Positions 22,690-33,930 of a DNA stretch of 64,000 bases are shown here, in pieces. Where the stretch lies: the NCBI RefSeq assembly GCF_047948215.1, contig NC_134457.1, forward strand, positions 16,218,626 to 16,282,625, given 5' to 3'. Positions within the stretch are counted from its first letter, which is position 1. Each line of letters starts with the position of its first letter. The notes below the pieces were generated by a model. The model was given only the letters and a program-made list of their open reading frames with translations, did not search any database and was not told the DNA's origin. Made by a program: the position numbers and the translations under genes. This stretch comes from Lycorma delicatula (Eukaryota; Arthropoda; Insecta; Hemiptera; Fulgoridae).

Positions 22690-23240
22690 AAATCTCATAC
22701 TTTCAAAATATATCGGAATTCTTTTGAACAATCTTTTTGTAAAATTAGTTTGTAAAGAAATCTTTTGAAGGAAAGATTTTTCAGATAGTTTGGCAAATTA
22801 TTAAAGATTACAACGGAAGCATTATAAGCTTCTCTTTTTTGTAAATCCATCTGGTTTAGTAAAGCTGGATATTGTTATTTTTTTAAGAATTAGCAATTAT
22901 TTTTATTAGCAAAGATTGCATATTCATAAATATAAACACAAGGATAAGTTAACAAATTTAATTTTCTAAATATGAAATCCACGATTCATACTTACTGGTA
23001 CCAGAAAGATTTAACAGTCCATTTTTGTATTTAAAAATTCATTTTGACTTTTTAAGGGAGTTCCAAGAGTTGGCATTATAATTTACAAGAAAATGTACAT
23101 AGGCATAATAATTATGACAAATTTGATTGATTAAAATAAATCTAATGAATAATTTTTTGGGTTATCACAGTTTTCGATATATGCAAGAATTATGAATTCT
23201 CTGTACTAGGTGTGTAATTTCATTACGTAGCATGGTTTTT
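22690..23240 (-). pseudogene. CR1/L2-like LINE C-terminal relic
   Basis: On the minus strand the sequence reads LRKLNLLTYPCVYIYEYAIF near 22,980-22,920. It then reads QKREAYNASVVIFNNLPNYL and LSFKRFLYKLIL near 22,850-22,720. This order of a leucine/tyrosine-rich block, then a ...FNNLP... block, then a short basic tail is the standard C-terminus of CR1/L2-type LINE RTs. Upstream weak matches extend to about 23,240. Frames are broken, and only the last part of the protein is present. The exact clade is uncertain. Confidence 0.65.
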
Positions 23241-23479
23241 TCTTTTTTTTAAGTGTAAGAAGGTATTAATCTGTACCAAATATTTTATTATAATAGTGTA
23301 TTACAATATGATTATTTATAAACGCATAAGATTTGAAAAGAGAAAAAAATCAATATCTTACACTAAAAATATTTAACTAAATCTTTTTTTAACATGGGTA
23401 CCATTACTATCACTAACTCTACAAAAAAAACAGCTGTATAAATATCATAAATGTTCACTGGTAAATCAATTTTCAAGTA

Positions 23480-24345
23480 ATTTAAAAGCAATTAAACACA
23501 TAAAAGGGAATGAAAAATTAATAGTTGGATATTGGAATGCAAGTATTGAAAAGGCAAGGAACGAAATATTGTGCGTGAATATGGACTGGGAAAAAGGAAT
23601 GAAAGAGGGGACTGACTCATTGAGTTTTGCACGAAGTATGATTTAGTATTTGCCTACACCCTGTTTAATAATAAAATAGAAGAATATACACATGGAAACA
23701 GCCAGGTGATAGTGCAAGGTATCACATAGATTATCACAGTTAAACAAAGATTTAGAAATCAACTCTGCGACTGCAAAGCTTATCCTGGAGCAGACATTGA
23801 TAGTGAGCACAATTTAGTGATAATGAAATATAGATTAAGGTTAAAAACTGAAGAAAAGGTGTCAGATGAATCAATGGAATTTAGAGAAGCTTGAGGAAGA
23901 GGTAAAGAAGATTTTTGAGGACATCACAAGAGGTTTGAGTAAAAACGTTAAGGTAGAAAATATAGAGCAGGAGAATGTTAAAAAGGAAATTCTTAAACCA
24001 ACAGAAGTGAACATAGGGTAACAAAGAGAACTGGTCTTAATTATCAAAGGATATATTGGAGCTGATGGATGGATGAATGTAGAAAGTATAAGAATGCTAG
24101 TGATAAAGAAAGTAAAAGGAACTATAGACAATTAAGAAATACTATAAACAGGAAGTGTAAATTAGCAAAAGAAGAGTGGATTAAAGAAAAGTGTTCAGAA
24201 GTGGAAAGAGAAATGATCATTGGTAAAATAGACAGAACACAGGAAAGTTAAGGAAGAATTTGTGGTGCAAAAATTAAAATCGAATAATGTGTTAAACAAA
24301 GATGGTACACCGATTTATAATACAAAAGAGAAGGTCGATAGGTGA
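23480..24345 (+). mobile_element. Second fragment of the 19-22 kb LINE family
   Basis: Plus-strand relic aligned by eye with the minus-strand copy at 19.2-21.9 kb. Visible blocks are LIVGYWNASIEKA (endonuclease, now mutated), PGADIDSEHNLVIMKYR (terminal Asp/His box), and NYRQLRNTINRKCKLAKEEW (linker before the RT). It is truncated at both ends and full of frameshifts. The linker stretch 24,069-24,251 is the best-preserved part. Confidence 0.85.
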
Positions 24346-24399
24346 GTGTAATATATTTTGGAATATATTTTTTTTTAGAGTGGAATATATTGATAAAAA

Positions 24400-25205
24400 C
24401 AATTTGGGTTTTTAAACGGTACTCTTGTGTTTCCTCAAACAGTTGTAAACGCGTAAAGATATAAATACATGAACATACTTTCCTAAAACTGCAGTGTTCT
24501 TCGTGACATATAATAAAATTCTATAAACACAGGAAGCAGCCTGTATACAAACAAAAAATGAGAGATTATTACTGTGCCATCACTCTAAAAGTATTCAAAA
24601 AGTAATAGTTCTAGTAGTTATACTCCATTATATATACTCAATTCAGTACAGTTAAGATATTCTTGAGAGTTACATAAATATACCAAAGAAGACAACCGAC
24701 TGTGAAACATGAAAACATAAAACCTCCTCAGAATCTGTGGTAACATTAAAAAAAAATCAGCTGTTACAAATTTTTTAACAGAAACAGATTCATAAGTGTA
24801 ATTATCAGTCTGGATGTCCAAATTAAATCAAACATCTGATAAAGTTCAAACCGTCATTGAATTATCATACTTAAAAAAAGGTTCTACGCACAATTTACCA
24901 TTACAAAATAAACAAATTGATATCATATTGCATTTAATACAACATAGCAATACGTTAAATACGTAATACATATACTAACACCATCAAATAACTCGCTCTT
25001 AAAGACCCCAACCTTACAGAACACATTTCTACTTGCAACTCGCAAATCATTTATCGATAATAAATTACTAAAATTCTTTCAATTACCGATAATGTATGGT
25101 ATTTTTATTTGATTGTTTCAATTATTTATTTATATTTTTTTTTATTTATTGTATATAATATAATTTATAAATATTTAAAATCTATGTACAGTATAAATAT
25201 ATTCC
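24400..25205. other. Unassigned AT-rich sequence
   Basis: No protein or repeat recognised on either strand. Confidence 0.5.
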
Positions 25206-25263
25206 GTAATATTATTATTATTATTATGCTTTTACGGCCAACATGGGACCACTTAAGTCAATT

Positions 25264-25690
25264 TTAGTTGGATCTTTTCTGAGAAAAGCGTGTTATTTTA
25301 CTCTTTCGAGCTGCCCAGTATTTCTTCATCCGTTCAGATCTTGCTTTCTTTTCTTCATCCGTAAATACCCTCTTCGTTGTATTTTGTCGTTTGTCTGTCT
25401 TTTGTTTAAATCTAATGCTTTTATCTTTTAGCTTTGTAATTTTTCCAGTTTTATTCTGTAGGTCAGTCAGGGAAATTCCCAATTCTTTCATATCTTCTCT
25501 AATTTCTTTGATCCATCCTACTTCTAGCTTTTGGAACCAGAGCTTTTCAATGATATTTCTTGACAGTCTTGTTTGCGGTGTCCTTATGAGATGACCGAAG
25601 AAAGAGATTCTTTTTTTCCGCATAGTATCGGTAACAGGCTCTATTTCTCGATACACCACCTCATTTGGCACAATCCACCATTGGCCTTCT
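25264..25690 (-). pseudogene. RTE-like LINE C-terminal domain
   Basis: An open stretch of 135 codons following a frameshift. It begins PNEVVYREIEPVTDTMRKKR, continues ISFFGHLIRTPQTRLSRNI, and then becomes very Lys/Arg-rich, ending at the stop near 25,264. The basic tail is consistent with RNA or DNA binding after the RT. The 3' untranslated part is only about 35 nt before the ATT repeat. Confidence 0.8.
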
Positions 25691-27400
25691 TTTTGGTGTT
25701 TTTATTGATACACGTTCTGACAATTCTCCTCTCTATTTTTAGAATTTTTTCAATTCGGTTTTTCTGAGTGATTTTGAAAAGGGTCTCGCTTCCGTAGGTG
25801 ACTTCTGGCTGTACTACAGTTTTATAATGTTTAAGTTTTGTTTTAGCAGAAAGGCATTTTTTGTTATATGTTGACCAAGTTAATTTTTGGGATTTAATCA
25901 TTTTATTTGTCCTGTTTTGCCATGTCACTTTTTCATTTAAATTATAAGTTATTATTTCCCCTAGATATTTAAATTGTTTTACTATTTTAATTTTCTGATT
26001 GTTTACTGTAATGCGCTCTATTACCAGAGGATCTATGGCCATTAGTTCAGTTTTTTCGAAAGAGATATGAAGCCCTATCTTTTGTGCTAGGTTTTGAAGG
26101 CTCATGATTTGTGTTTTGGCTTCTTGAATATTATTTGCTAAAAGAGCAAGGTCATCTGCAAATCCTAGGCAATTTAGTGTGATGCAGTTTTTCTTAGTAC
26201 CCATTTTTATATTTTTGGGATTTATTTCATACCATTTTCTCATGACAAATTCGAGGGCGCAGTTAAAAAGGAGTGGTGAGAGGCCGTCTCCTTGCCTCAA
26301 TCCAGTTTTTATGTAGAAGGGTTGAGAGAGTTCACCTCTGAATTTCACTCTGGACTGGGTATTGGTTAAAGTTAATTTTATCATGTTTACGAGTTTAGGG
26401 TGAAGGCCCAGGTTTCTCAGAATATTCAGCATGGATGGTCAGTGTATACAATCATAGGCCCTTTTAAAGTCGACGAAGGTGATTATTAGTTGTTTTTTCC
26501 GTCTTTTATATAAGTCCATCATAAATTTTAGGGATATTATTTGCTCCGGGCAACCTCTCCATGGCCTAAATCCCCCTTGGTATTCCCGAAGTTCCAGTTC
26601 AAGTTGGTCTTTGCATCGGTTGTATATGATTCTCGACAGGATTTTGTATGTGCAATCCAGGAGAGATATGCCTCTGTAGTTTTCAGGATTAGTTTTATCC
26701 CCTTTTTTATGTAATGGATGGATGAGGGCTGTGGTCCAGTGTTCTGGAAGTTTTTCTTCGTTCCATATTTTCACGAGGCATAGATGTAGGGAAGTTTTGA
26801 CTGAATAAACTGATGAGTGTTTCCAGAGTTCTGCGAAAAGCTGGTCTTCTCCGCTTGCTTTGTAGTTTTTTATTTCATTTAAGGCTGCGAGAACTTCTTG
26901 AATTGTTGGCGGGTTGATATTTACTGGTGAAGTTTGAACTGGAGTTTCAGTGTCAATCTCAAAAAGCTCTGGGGGGTCGTCACAGTTGAAGAGTCTATTG
27001 AAGGTTTCTGCCAAAATTTCAGCATTTTCTTTATTGGTGTGGGCCATATTTCCTTTTTTTCCTCTCAGCATAAGGGTGGGTGGTTCATATCTTTGAAGAG
27101 CCTGACCAAAAATTTTATAATAGTCTCGGAAATTAGTTTTCTTGGAACTTTCTTCTATTTGCTGAATCAAGTTTTTTTGGGCTTGTCGTTTGGTTCCTCT
27201 TATAATTTTCTGAGTTATTTTCCTTTGTTTGGTGAATTCATGGTTAGATTCTTCAGTTTTCTGGGTTTGGTGGTTGATCCAAGCCCGGTGTCGGTCTTTG
27301 ACTGCTTTGTCACATTCTTCATTCCACCATTGGTGTTTTTTTCTTGGGTTTATAGGGGCTAGTTCTTCAGCTATTTCTTTCAGTTGGGATGTCAGTTCTT
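25641..27400 (-). pseudogene. RTE-like LINE RT domain
   Basis: After the linker (HQWWNEECDKAVKDRHRAWI, 27,340-27,280) come the RT motifs. These include NYKASGEDQLFAELWK, HKKGDKTNPENYRGISLLD, motif A FVDFKRAYD, motif B RQGDGLSPLLFNC and motif C LGFADDLALLAN with both catalytic Asp residues present. One in-frame TGA at 26,439-26,441 splits the domain between motifs A and B; CGA (Arg) is the likely ancestor. A frameshift near 25,690 separates the last helices. Only a handful of changes disable an otherwise complete enzyme, so this copy is young relative to its neighbours. Confidence 0.92.
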
Positions 27401-28453
27401 TAAATTATTAGTTAATTTGATTTTTTTTGTTGTTTCTTCAAAGATGGCATTGTTTATTAATTTATGTGGATCATAAGCTCTTTTGTTTTTAGGTTGGGAT
27501 TTTTTCTTTTTATGCGGGGTGAATTTTATTTTAACTTTAATTAAGTAATGGTCCGATCCAGTATCTGTTCCTCTCAAGACTTTTACATTATAAATCTCCT
27601 TGTAATAATTCCGGTCCATGCAAACATGATCCAGTTGTCATTCTCCTTTTTTCCAATCTGGGTGTTTCCAAGTCTTCAATTTGTTTGGTTTTCTCATAAA
27701 ATAGGTGGATTTTGAGATCATATTATGGTTTCTGCAAAATTCGACAAGTCTTTGGCCGTTCTTGTTAGTTTTCTTTTGGGCAGGCCATTTTCCGATAATA
27801 TCACGATATCTTCGTTCTTTACCAAGTTGGGCATTAAAGTCCCCTATTAAAATCTTCGTGTGGGTCTTATTTATGTTGTTTGCAGTTTGGTCAAGAAGTT
27901 CCCAGAATTTGTCCATCTCTTCTCTATCTTTTTTAGGATTGTTTTTGTCATTGGTGGGAGCATGGACATTTATTATGGTGTAGAATTTATTGGCTGATTT
28001 TAGGGTTAAGGTTGAAATCCTGGGGGAGTAAGACTTAAATTCTACGACTGAGTCAATTATTTTAAGATTGATTGCAAATCCTGTTCCGAACTGTGGGCAA
28101 TTCTTCATCACACGTTTCCCGGGAATTCCTTTGTAAATTCTGTAACACTGAGATTCAAACGGCTCTCGATCGGTGTTTCTCATTTCTTGAAGTCCTGCGA
28201 TTAGGATATTTTGTTTGTCCATTATGTCTGTTAGAGTTTTTAGTTTGCCGGGTTGAGTTAGAGAATTAATGTTGTGAGTGGCAATGTAGTTTATTTGCTT
28301 GTGTCTTATCCTCAATTTTGAAGTTGTGTTGTTTTTGGGTGTTTCCAAACGCTCCGATTCATTGTTATCTTTTAAGCAGCTGCCCACCGGATCCGAGTGC
28401 AGCCTTCTCTGGTATTTACCAGACGGTGGATTTTTTCTTAAAAGACCTTCCAT
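27392..28453 (-). pseudogene. RTE-like LINE endonuclease domain
   Basis: The apurinic-type endonuclease that nicks target DNA for target-primed reverse transcription. The start at 28,453 gives about 60 lead residues, then THNINSLTQPGK (Asn box), LIAGLQEMRN (Glu box), INVHAPT, ILIGDFNAQLG (catalytic Asp/Asn) and GSDHYLIKV (terminal His box). All catalytic motifs are legible. The frame is cut by one in-frame TGA at 27,638-27,640, within a position where Arg (CGA) would fit. A frameshift near 27,410 comes just before the RT linker. Apart from these lesions the domain is remarkably intact. Confidence 0.9.
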
Positions 28454-28559
28454 ATTTGACTTTCAAAGGCAAGTCAGCCTTGGGTGGGAATAAATTCCCG
28501 AGTTACAACTCTGGATGTGATCCAGAGAGGTGATTCCGATTTAGTTCACCAGTAGAAAT

Positions 28560-28601
28560 CTCCACGTTTCTAACTGGTTATCCAGACGAACCAACGTGGA
28601 G
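28560..28601. repeat. Hairpin in the RTE-like LINE leader
   Basis: A 9-bp perfect inverted pair, 28,560-28,568 (CTCCACGTT) and 28,593-28,601, lies about 110 nt upstream of the first Met codon. It might be a leader RNA structure, but it could also be chance. Confidence 0.6.
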
Positions 28602-28678
28602 GCGCAAACCGATTTTTTTAATTGAGATTTTAAGTATGGAGAAAGTTTAAATCGGTTCCGGAATCATTTCGTCCATTA

Positions 28679-28706
28679 TTATATATATATATATATATAT
28701 ATATAA
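28679..28706. repeat. TA microsatellite
   Basis: Alternating TA adjoining the 5' border of the RTE-like LINE. Confidence 0.95.
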
Positions 28707-29270
28707 TAATTTGAAAATAGTATGTATGTATGGGTGTACTTTTTATAATAATAAACAATATGTTTTTTCTTAAAAATTCATTGTAACTTTTTTTTGGGTT
28801 TTTTACTTATAATTTATTTTATATATTTATATATAAATGCAATTAAAAATATATAGGTAAAAATAAAATATAAATAAAATAATTACACTCATTTCTTTTA
28901 AGTATTAAAATTTTATTTAAGTAAAATGAAAATAATAAATAGATTTATAAATACGTCCCGTATTAAAAATATAACAAAAGGTAATCAGAACTTACTTTTT
29001 CAGTATCTATTAAACGAAATAAAATTTTAGCCACTTCTCCGCATGGAGGTGACATGGTATCAAAACAACGCAGAACTAAATTTTTTAATCCCACGATTAT
29101 TTGCTGTACCATCTCTTTATGAAATTTCGACTGTCAATCTAAATGTACGTTCAGCAACCTCATTCTGCTCCATTTTAATAGATACAATCTTTGATTCATG
29201 TTTGCAATAAATTTTATTACTGTTCAAACTTTATTTTTTTTGCGGGAGAGGTTAAGCAGGAGTAATTTCT
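28707..29270. other. Unassigned AT-rich sequence
   Basis: No frame or shared repeat recognised. Confidence 0.5.
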
Positions 29271-29275
29271 GTGAT

Positions 29276-29437
29276 AGTTTTATAAGACTATCACAGTCTT
29301 ATAAAACTACTTATAAACTACTTATTTATATTTTAACTACTTTTTATTTATTTATTTATTTATTTTAACTACTTAAAACTACTTATAAAACTATATTTTT
29401 TCGATTTCAGGAAGGTTCCTTCCTGAAATCGAAAAAA
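29276..29437. repeat. Cluster of palindromes and ATTT repeats
   Basis: Arms 29,276-29,289 and 29,295-29,308 are a 14-bp perfect pair with a 5-nt loop. Arms 29,396-29,415 and 29,418-29,437 are a 20-bp perfect pair with a 2-nt centre. Between them are repeated AACTACTT words and an ATTT tandem stretch (29,343-29,365). Confidence 0.95.
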
Positions 29438-29689
29438 TTAAATATAGAAATTTGTAGAATAAAAAATTTCACGTATTAGCAGAATCAAACCTGAAACTTA
29501 TTGAATTAAAATATAGAAACAGTAGATAATAGAAAATTTAGGGCATTATAATTTGAATAGGCTATTAAAAATCTATTAGTAACGACTTAGAAAAGTTCAA
29601 TTTACATAATACAAAAGATTAATAAAATAAAAATCTATTATAGTCTTAGCTGAATGAAGATAATAGCCTGCTATACAGGCAGGTGCGGC

Positions 29690-30520
29690 CCGGCGGATGT
29701 CCTAACAGCACTCCTCTACATGGTCGGTCAGGTAGCCAGTCGATCCAGGTATAAAGTACTGCAGAAGCCGGTCCTAGTAGCACTGCACAGAGACACACTA
29801 TAATTCACATCCTTCCACTACAAAAGCCAAGGATGGAATCTTCTCCAATAGAATTACAAGTCGAGGAAAGAACGGGTATCTATAACAGGATGGATCGAAA
29901 AAAAGCCAGAGTTAAGCTATGACAAACTGGAAGGAAAGGTGGAGGGAGGGATCCTGCTAATTGGACTAAGAGGTTAATCTCGAACATAGATACTTGGTGT
30001 AACCGCAAATCCGGCGAAATTAATCTCGTTAATTTTGACTGGACATGGCCATTTTTAGTTTTATTTCAATAAAATTGGGAGACGTGAGACACATGAATGC
30101 ATGTTCTGCAATGAAGAAGATACAGTGGAAAATACAGTTTTCCAGTGCCACAGATAGAGAAACAAGAGAGGTGCGGTTAGAATCACTGAGCAATTACCAG
30201 AGACCATTATAGGTTGGTTATATGATAGAAAGTGAAAAAAACTGGAAGCAAGTTCATGTATTTTCTTAAGAGGTACTTCGAGCCAAGGAACTGGAGGAAT
30301 GCCAGAGGGGATTTTAGAATAGGAAAGGGTGACAGCCCCATTGGTGGGGGCTGGCATGCTCCAGTGTCTCAATTCCAATGACCGGCTAGGGACTCCAGAG
30401 GATTAAATGACCGTCTAGGGACTCCGGTTAGGGATTAAATGTTGAAAAGACCCGATGCTGTGTCTGGCGCAATTGTGTCTAGGCACGGTGTCAAATGGGT
30501 ACAATTAAAATAAAGTAATA
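29690..30520 (+). pseudogene. R1-like LINE C-terminal relic
   Basis: Plus-strand reading with frame changes. The post-RT block SSPIELQVEERTGIYN (near 29,838-29,885) is characteristic of R1-clade proteins. It is followed near 29,955-30,035 by DPANWTKRLIS, IDTWCNRKSGEINLVNFDW and at 30,090-30,160 by MHVLQ and FCNEEDTVENTVFQC, the CCHC region. The end near 30,300-30,380 reads ARGDFRIGKGDSPIGGGWHA, typical of the protein terminus. The 3' untranslated part may run to about 30,520. It is truncated at the 5' side and contains stops throughout. Although R1 elements are best known as rDNA insertions, no rDNA is visible here. Confidence 0.75.
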
Positions 30521-31600
30521 ATGGATCTGACTGACATGCTGACCTGCCATGTCAGATGTACAGCTGGTAGGTGGGAAGGCTTGTCATTAAAACAGACACC
30601 CTTCTGGTTCAAGTTATACTGACAAGTTGGACCAAACCAGAGGAGCTGAAGGAAAAAAATAAAAAGTTTAATGGAGGCTTACTGATGAAATTTATTAAAT
30701 CGGTGTCTGAAAGGAAGAATTCAAAACGCCAATGAGAGCTTCCACAGTCTTTTATGGAAGTGTGAGGAAACCAAAAGTGTTTTGCGATCGGTAGTAGAAG
30801 CAGCAGTAGTAGAGTCAACGAGCAAGTTTAATTTTGGTAATACAGAAATAATAGGTAATATGGAAATTAGCTTTGTATCCCCAAGAAAATCACTAGAATC
30901 TTAGCAAGAAAATGTGATCACTGAAAAAAAAAGAAAATGATCATAAAAATTAAAGGAAAGAAGTAACTGCAAATGGAACAGATAATGAAAGAAGAGAAGA
31001 AAAAGAAACAGAAGGCATCACATATGTAGCTGGGGAATTCTAAATCAGATAAGGTACTAAGCGAGAAAATTATCTAGATGTGGTTTTGTAACTTTGAGTG
31101 TAATTTTCTGTATGTTTGTTTTTCATTTTCTTTGACAAGAAAAAATCATCATAACTTCAATGTCTTAAAAGGTAAAGACATATTTTTTTTTTTTATTTTT
31201 TCAGTAGATTTTTCTCTATTTTTACAAAAATGGATACAATAAAATTGCCGTATGGAAGATTAAAAAAATATATACAGTAAATCAGAATTATAAAATATTG
31301 ATGTTTGGAAAAAAAATTATTATCAAATTTCCCATTCATGATAAACTGTTTAAAATGTGTAGAAAAATAGAACACAGTTTTTATCTTCAATTTAAAAAAA
31401 ATTGTAAAAATAGCATTAAATTAAATTAGTTATGATTTTTTTTTGTATATTCCTAATTTATCAACCCCACCAGAATATTAAGGAGTGGAGGAATTATTTT
31501 TGACTAATAAAATAATAAAAATGATGATAAAGCAATAGTGAAATTAATTAGAACGACCTGGAACTTGTAACATATAAAGCTTAAAAAAATTTTTTTAGGG
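30521..31600. other. Unassigned AT-rich sequence
   Basis: Purine-rich patches near 30,900-31,020 and T/A runs; nothing recognised. Confidence 0.5.
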
Positions 31601-31639
31601 CTTCCCCCTTTAAGTGTGGAACCTTGAAAACCTGATGAT

Positions 31640-32240
31640 TTCATACTTGACCAAGAAATCTTGGATTAGATATGATAAGTGAAGAGGAGTGTTTTCTTAA
31701 TGCAACTGTAACTTTCTGATTCCCACATGTCTAGTCTCTTGAAGCTGCATCACAGAAATGACACAAAAACTCCAGGTAGTACTGCTTGTTGACAGTGGGA
31801 TCTTCGTGATGGACATCTCTGCAGTAGTAAAAAAAGAAGCAATTAGTATCATTTTAATTTTGCTTCTCACTTGTCTTGGTTTCTTTGGTATTTGGATGAT
31901 GGTGACAACTCAGCTTTGGTTTTTGGATTGTGCCTGTATATCTAAGATTCATCACAGTGAATAATTGTTGGCGCACTACAGCACGTTCTATGTATTGTCA
32001 AAACAAATCTCTTTTTGTTCAAGTGAAATAGGTTTGGACAAATTTTGCAGCTATGTGAATGCCAAATTGTGTGTTCCAACCCAACTCTAAGTCATTTGCA
32101 ATTTCTCGGACAGTTAACAGATGATTTTCCGTAATCAAACTGGGCATCTGTTAAGTACTTTGGATTTCAGCTTATTGACAGCCTACCAGAGTGTTGGTAT
32201 TCAACTGAAGTTTGCTGATTTTGAAATCATTTATAATATC
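31640..32240 (-). pseudogene. Decayed mariner transposase
   Basis: Read on the minus strand. Near 32,230-32,180, QTSVEYQHSGRLSIS matches the linker after the helix-turn-helix of mariner transposases. It is followed by LLTVREIANDLELG near 32,110. Near 31,960-31,900 is CDES, a stop, then IYRHNPKTKAELSPSS, which carries the first catalytic Asp. The region up to 31,700 matches poorly. The C-terminal catalytic blocks were not found, so the relic is truncated as well as mutated. Confidence 0.65.
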
Positions 32241-32519
32241 ATTACAATTTTCTCTCAAATAAATCATTCATTTGATGGAAAAATTCAAGAAAAAATAATT
32301 GTTAAACTAGTAAACTGTAAAAAAGATACATTCTAAATTGGTTTAACTTACATTCAGTAGCTGTTTCTTTAAGTCTTTCTGTGCATTTTTACACAGATTT
32401 CATAAGAAATCTACCTATTGTAATGGATATCATGATTTGACTTCAATAAAATTTCGACACAGCTTCGCACTTTAAATTCCCCAGACACCAAAACCACTGT
32501 CAGTTCAAAAGTTTATGTA

Positions 32520-32522
32520 TAC

Positions 32523-32590
<68 letters not shown>

Positions 32591-32602
32591 CATATATATA
32601 TA
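32520..32602. repeat. Interrupted TA microsatellite
   Basis: About 80 bp of alternating TA with a few substitutions, directly abutting the left end of the Tc1/mariner-type element that follows. It provides many TA target sites. Confidence 0.95.
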
Positions 32603-33930
32603 TACAGAGTGTCCCATATAAAACACAACCCATCAATCACTCATTCATGAAATTTCAAAAGTCAAGCTTACTCCCCTACTCGTTACTGAAATGGACTGGT
32701 CCAACATCTGAACATCGCGGCGACGCAGTAGAACACTACCGATTGTAACAACAATGGAATCATAACGTTCAGTGTATTACTAGAGACAAGATGGCGTTTT
32801 CGCTAGATGAACGTGTTTTCATTGTTGAGTCGTACTTCAGTACGAAATCAGGGGTTGCAGTGCAAGATTTGTTTCGCCATAAGTACCCAGATAAACCAGC
32901 TCCTAACAAAACATCAGTATTAAGGTTAGTTGCAAAATTTAGAGAGACCGGTTCTACTAATAACAAGGAACACAAAAGATCTGCGTCAGTGTTGAATACA
33001 GATACAGTCACGGAAATCAAAGACCGATTACTCGCCTCGCCAAATAAATCGATCAGACGTTTGTCTGCTGAAATGACTTTGTCTTAATCAACTGTTCATC
33101 GGGCGACCAAACAATTACAATTACGACCTTAACGCATTCAAACGGTTCATCAACTTGTTGAGCCCGACAAAGAAAAACGGCTACAATATTGTCAATGGTT
33201 CCGTCGATTTCTGTGTGAGGGAATTAATGTTATGGATTCGTTATTTTTCATAGATGAAGCACGGTTTCATTTGGATGGCTACGTAAACAGCCAAAACAGT
33301 AGAATTTGGAGTGCTGAAAACCTCCACGTTTATCACGAAAAACAATTACATCCGCAGAAGTTGGGCGTGTGGTGTGCGATATCGCGGAAGAAAATAATCG
33401 GTCCTATTTTTTTCGAGTACACCATTAATGCAGAACGATATCAGGATATTTTATTTCAGTTCATTGCACTCTTGGAAGAGGAAGACAGACAACGCTGGCT
33501 ACAACATGACGGTGCGACATCGCACTACGCAGGTTCAACTTCTGATTTCGTTGAGGAATTCTTTGGTAATCGTGTTATCGGTCGAGGCTTTTGGCCACCA
33601 AGATCTCCAGATTTGACTGCAGCGGATTTTTTTCTACGGGGTTACCTCAAAGAAAAAGCCTACAGCAACAAACCACGAACACTTGAAAGTCAATATTGAA
33701 CAAGCTGTATTAAATATCCAGCCACAAACTTTGAAAAAAGTTGCATGAAACTCTGTAAAAAGAATTGAAGCTTGTATTCAAGAAGATGGCGGCCACTTCC
33801 AACATTTACTCTAAATGTAAGGTAATGGATGGTAATAATAAAAATTACATTTACATTTATACATGCCTTTTTATTATTTCAATACCTACCAATATAAGAT
33901 TGGGTTGCGTTTTATATGGGACACTCTGTA
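32603..33930 (+). mobile_element. Nearly intact Tc1/mariner-superfamily element
   Basis: TIRs at 32,603-32,632 and 33,901-33,930 agree at 29 of 30 positions (starting TACAGAGTGTCCCATATAAA). They include the TA target duplication. The element proper is 32,605-33,928, 1,324 bp. It encodes one transposase with few lesions. Confidence 0.95.
32791..33822 (+). pseudogene. Tc1/mariner-type transposase, few lesions
   Basis: Starts MAFSLDERVFIVESYFS, an N-terminal helix-turn-helix resembling the DUF4817-type domain of arthropod transposases. A second DNA-binding region follows (LLASPNKSIRRLSAEM). The catalytic domain has SLFFIDEARFHLDGY (first Asp), WLQHDGATSHY (second Asp) and RSPDLTAADFFLRG (third Asp). 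By my count 38 residues lie between the last two, so it is neither DD34D nor DD34E. Lesions are a TAA at 33,085-33,087, another TAA near 33,129, a frameshift near 33,695 and a later stop. The C-terminus (IEACIQEDGGHFQHLL) is readable in the shifted frame. All catalytic residues remain, and the copy appears recently inactivated. Confidence 0.9.

Larger units (their letters stand above)
25207..28675 (-). mobile_element. Nearly full-length RTE-like LINE
   Basis: A roughly 3.4-kb minus-strand element with one long endonuclease-RT reading frame, interrupted by few lesions. There is a short 5' leader containing a hairpin (28,560-28,601). The 3' end is a short ATT repeat (25,207-25,228) instead of poly-A, as in RTE-type LINEs. 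Base composition is clearly less AT-rich than the flanks. The 5' border abuts a TA microsatellite at 28,679. No TSD was recognised. Confidence 0.85.

Noticed and set aside
26479..28533. Plus-strand open frames opposite the RTE-like LINE
   Set aside because: Antisense shadows; the minus strand carries all catalytic motifs.
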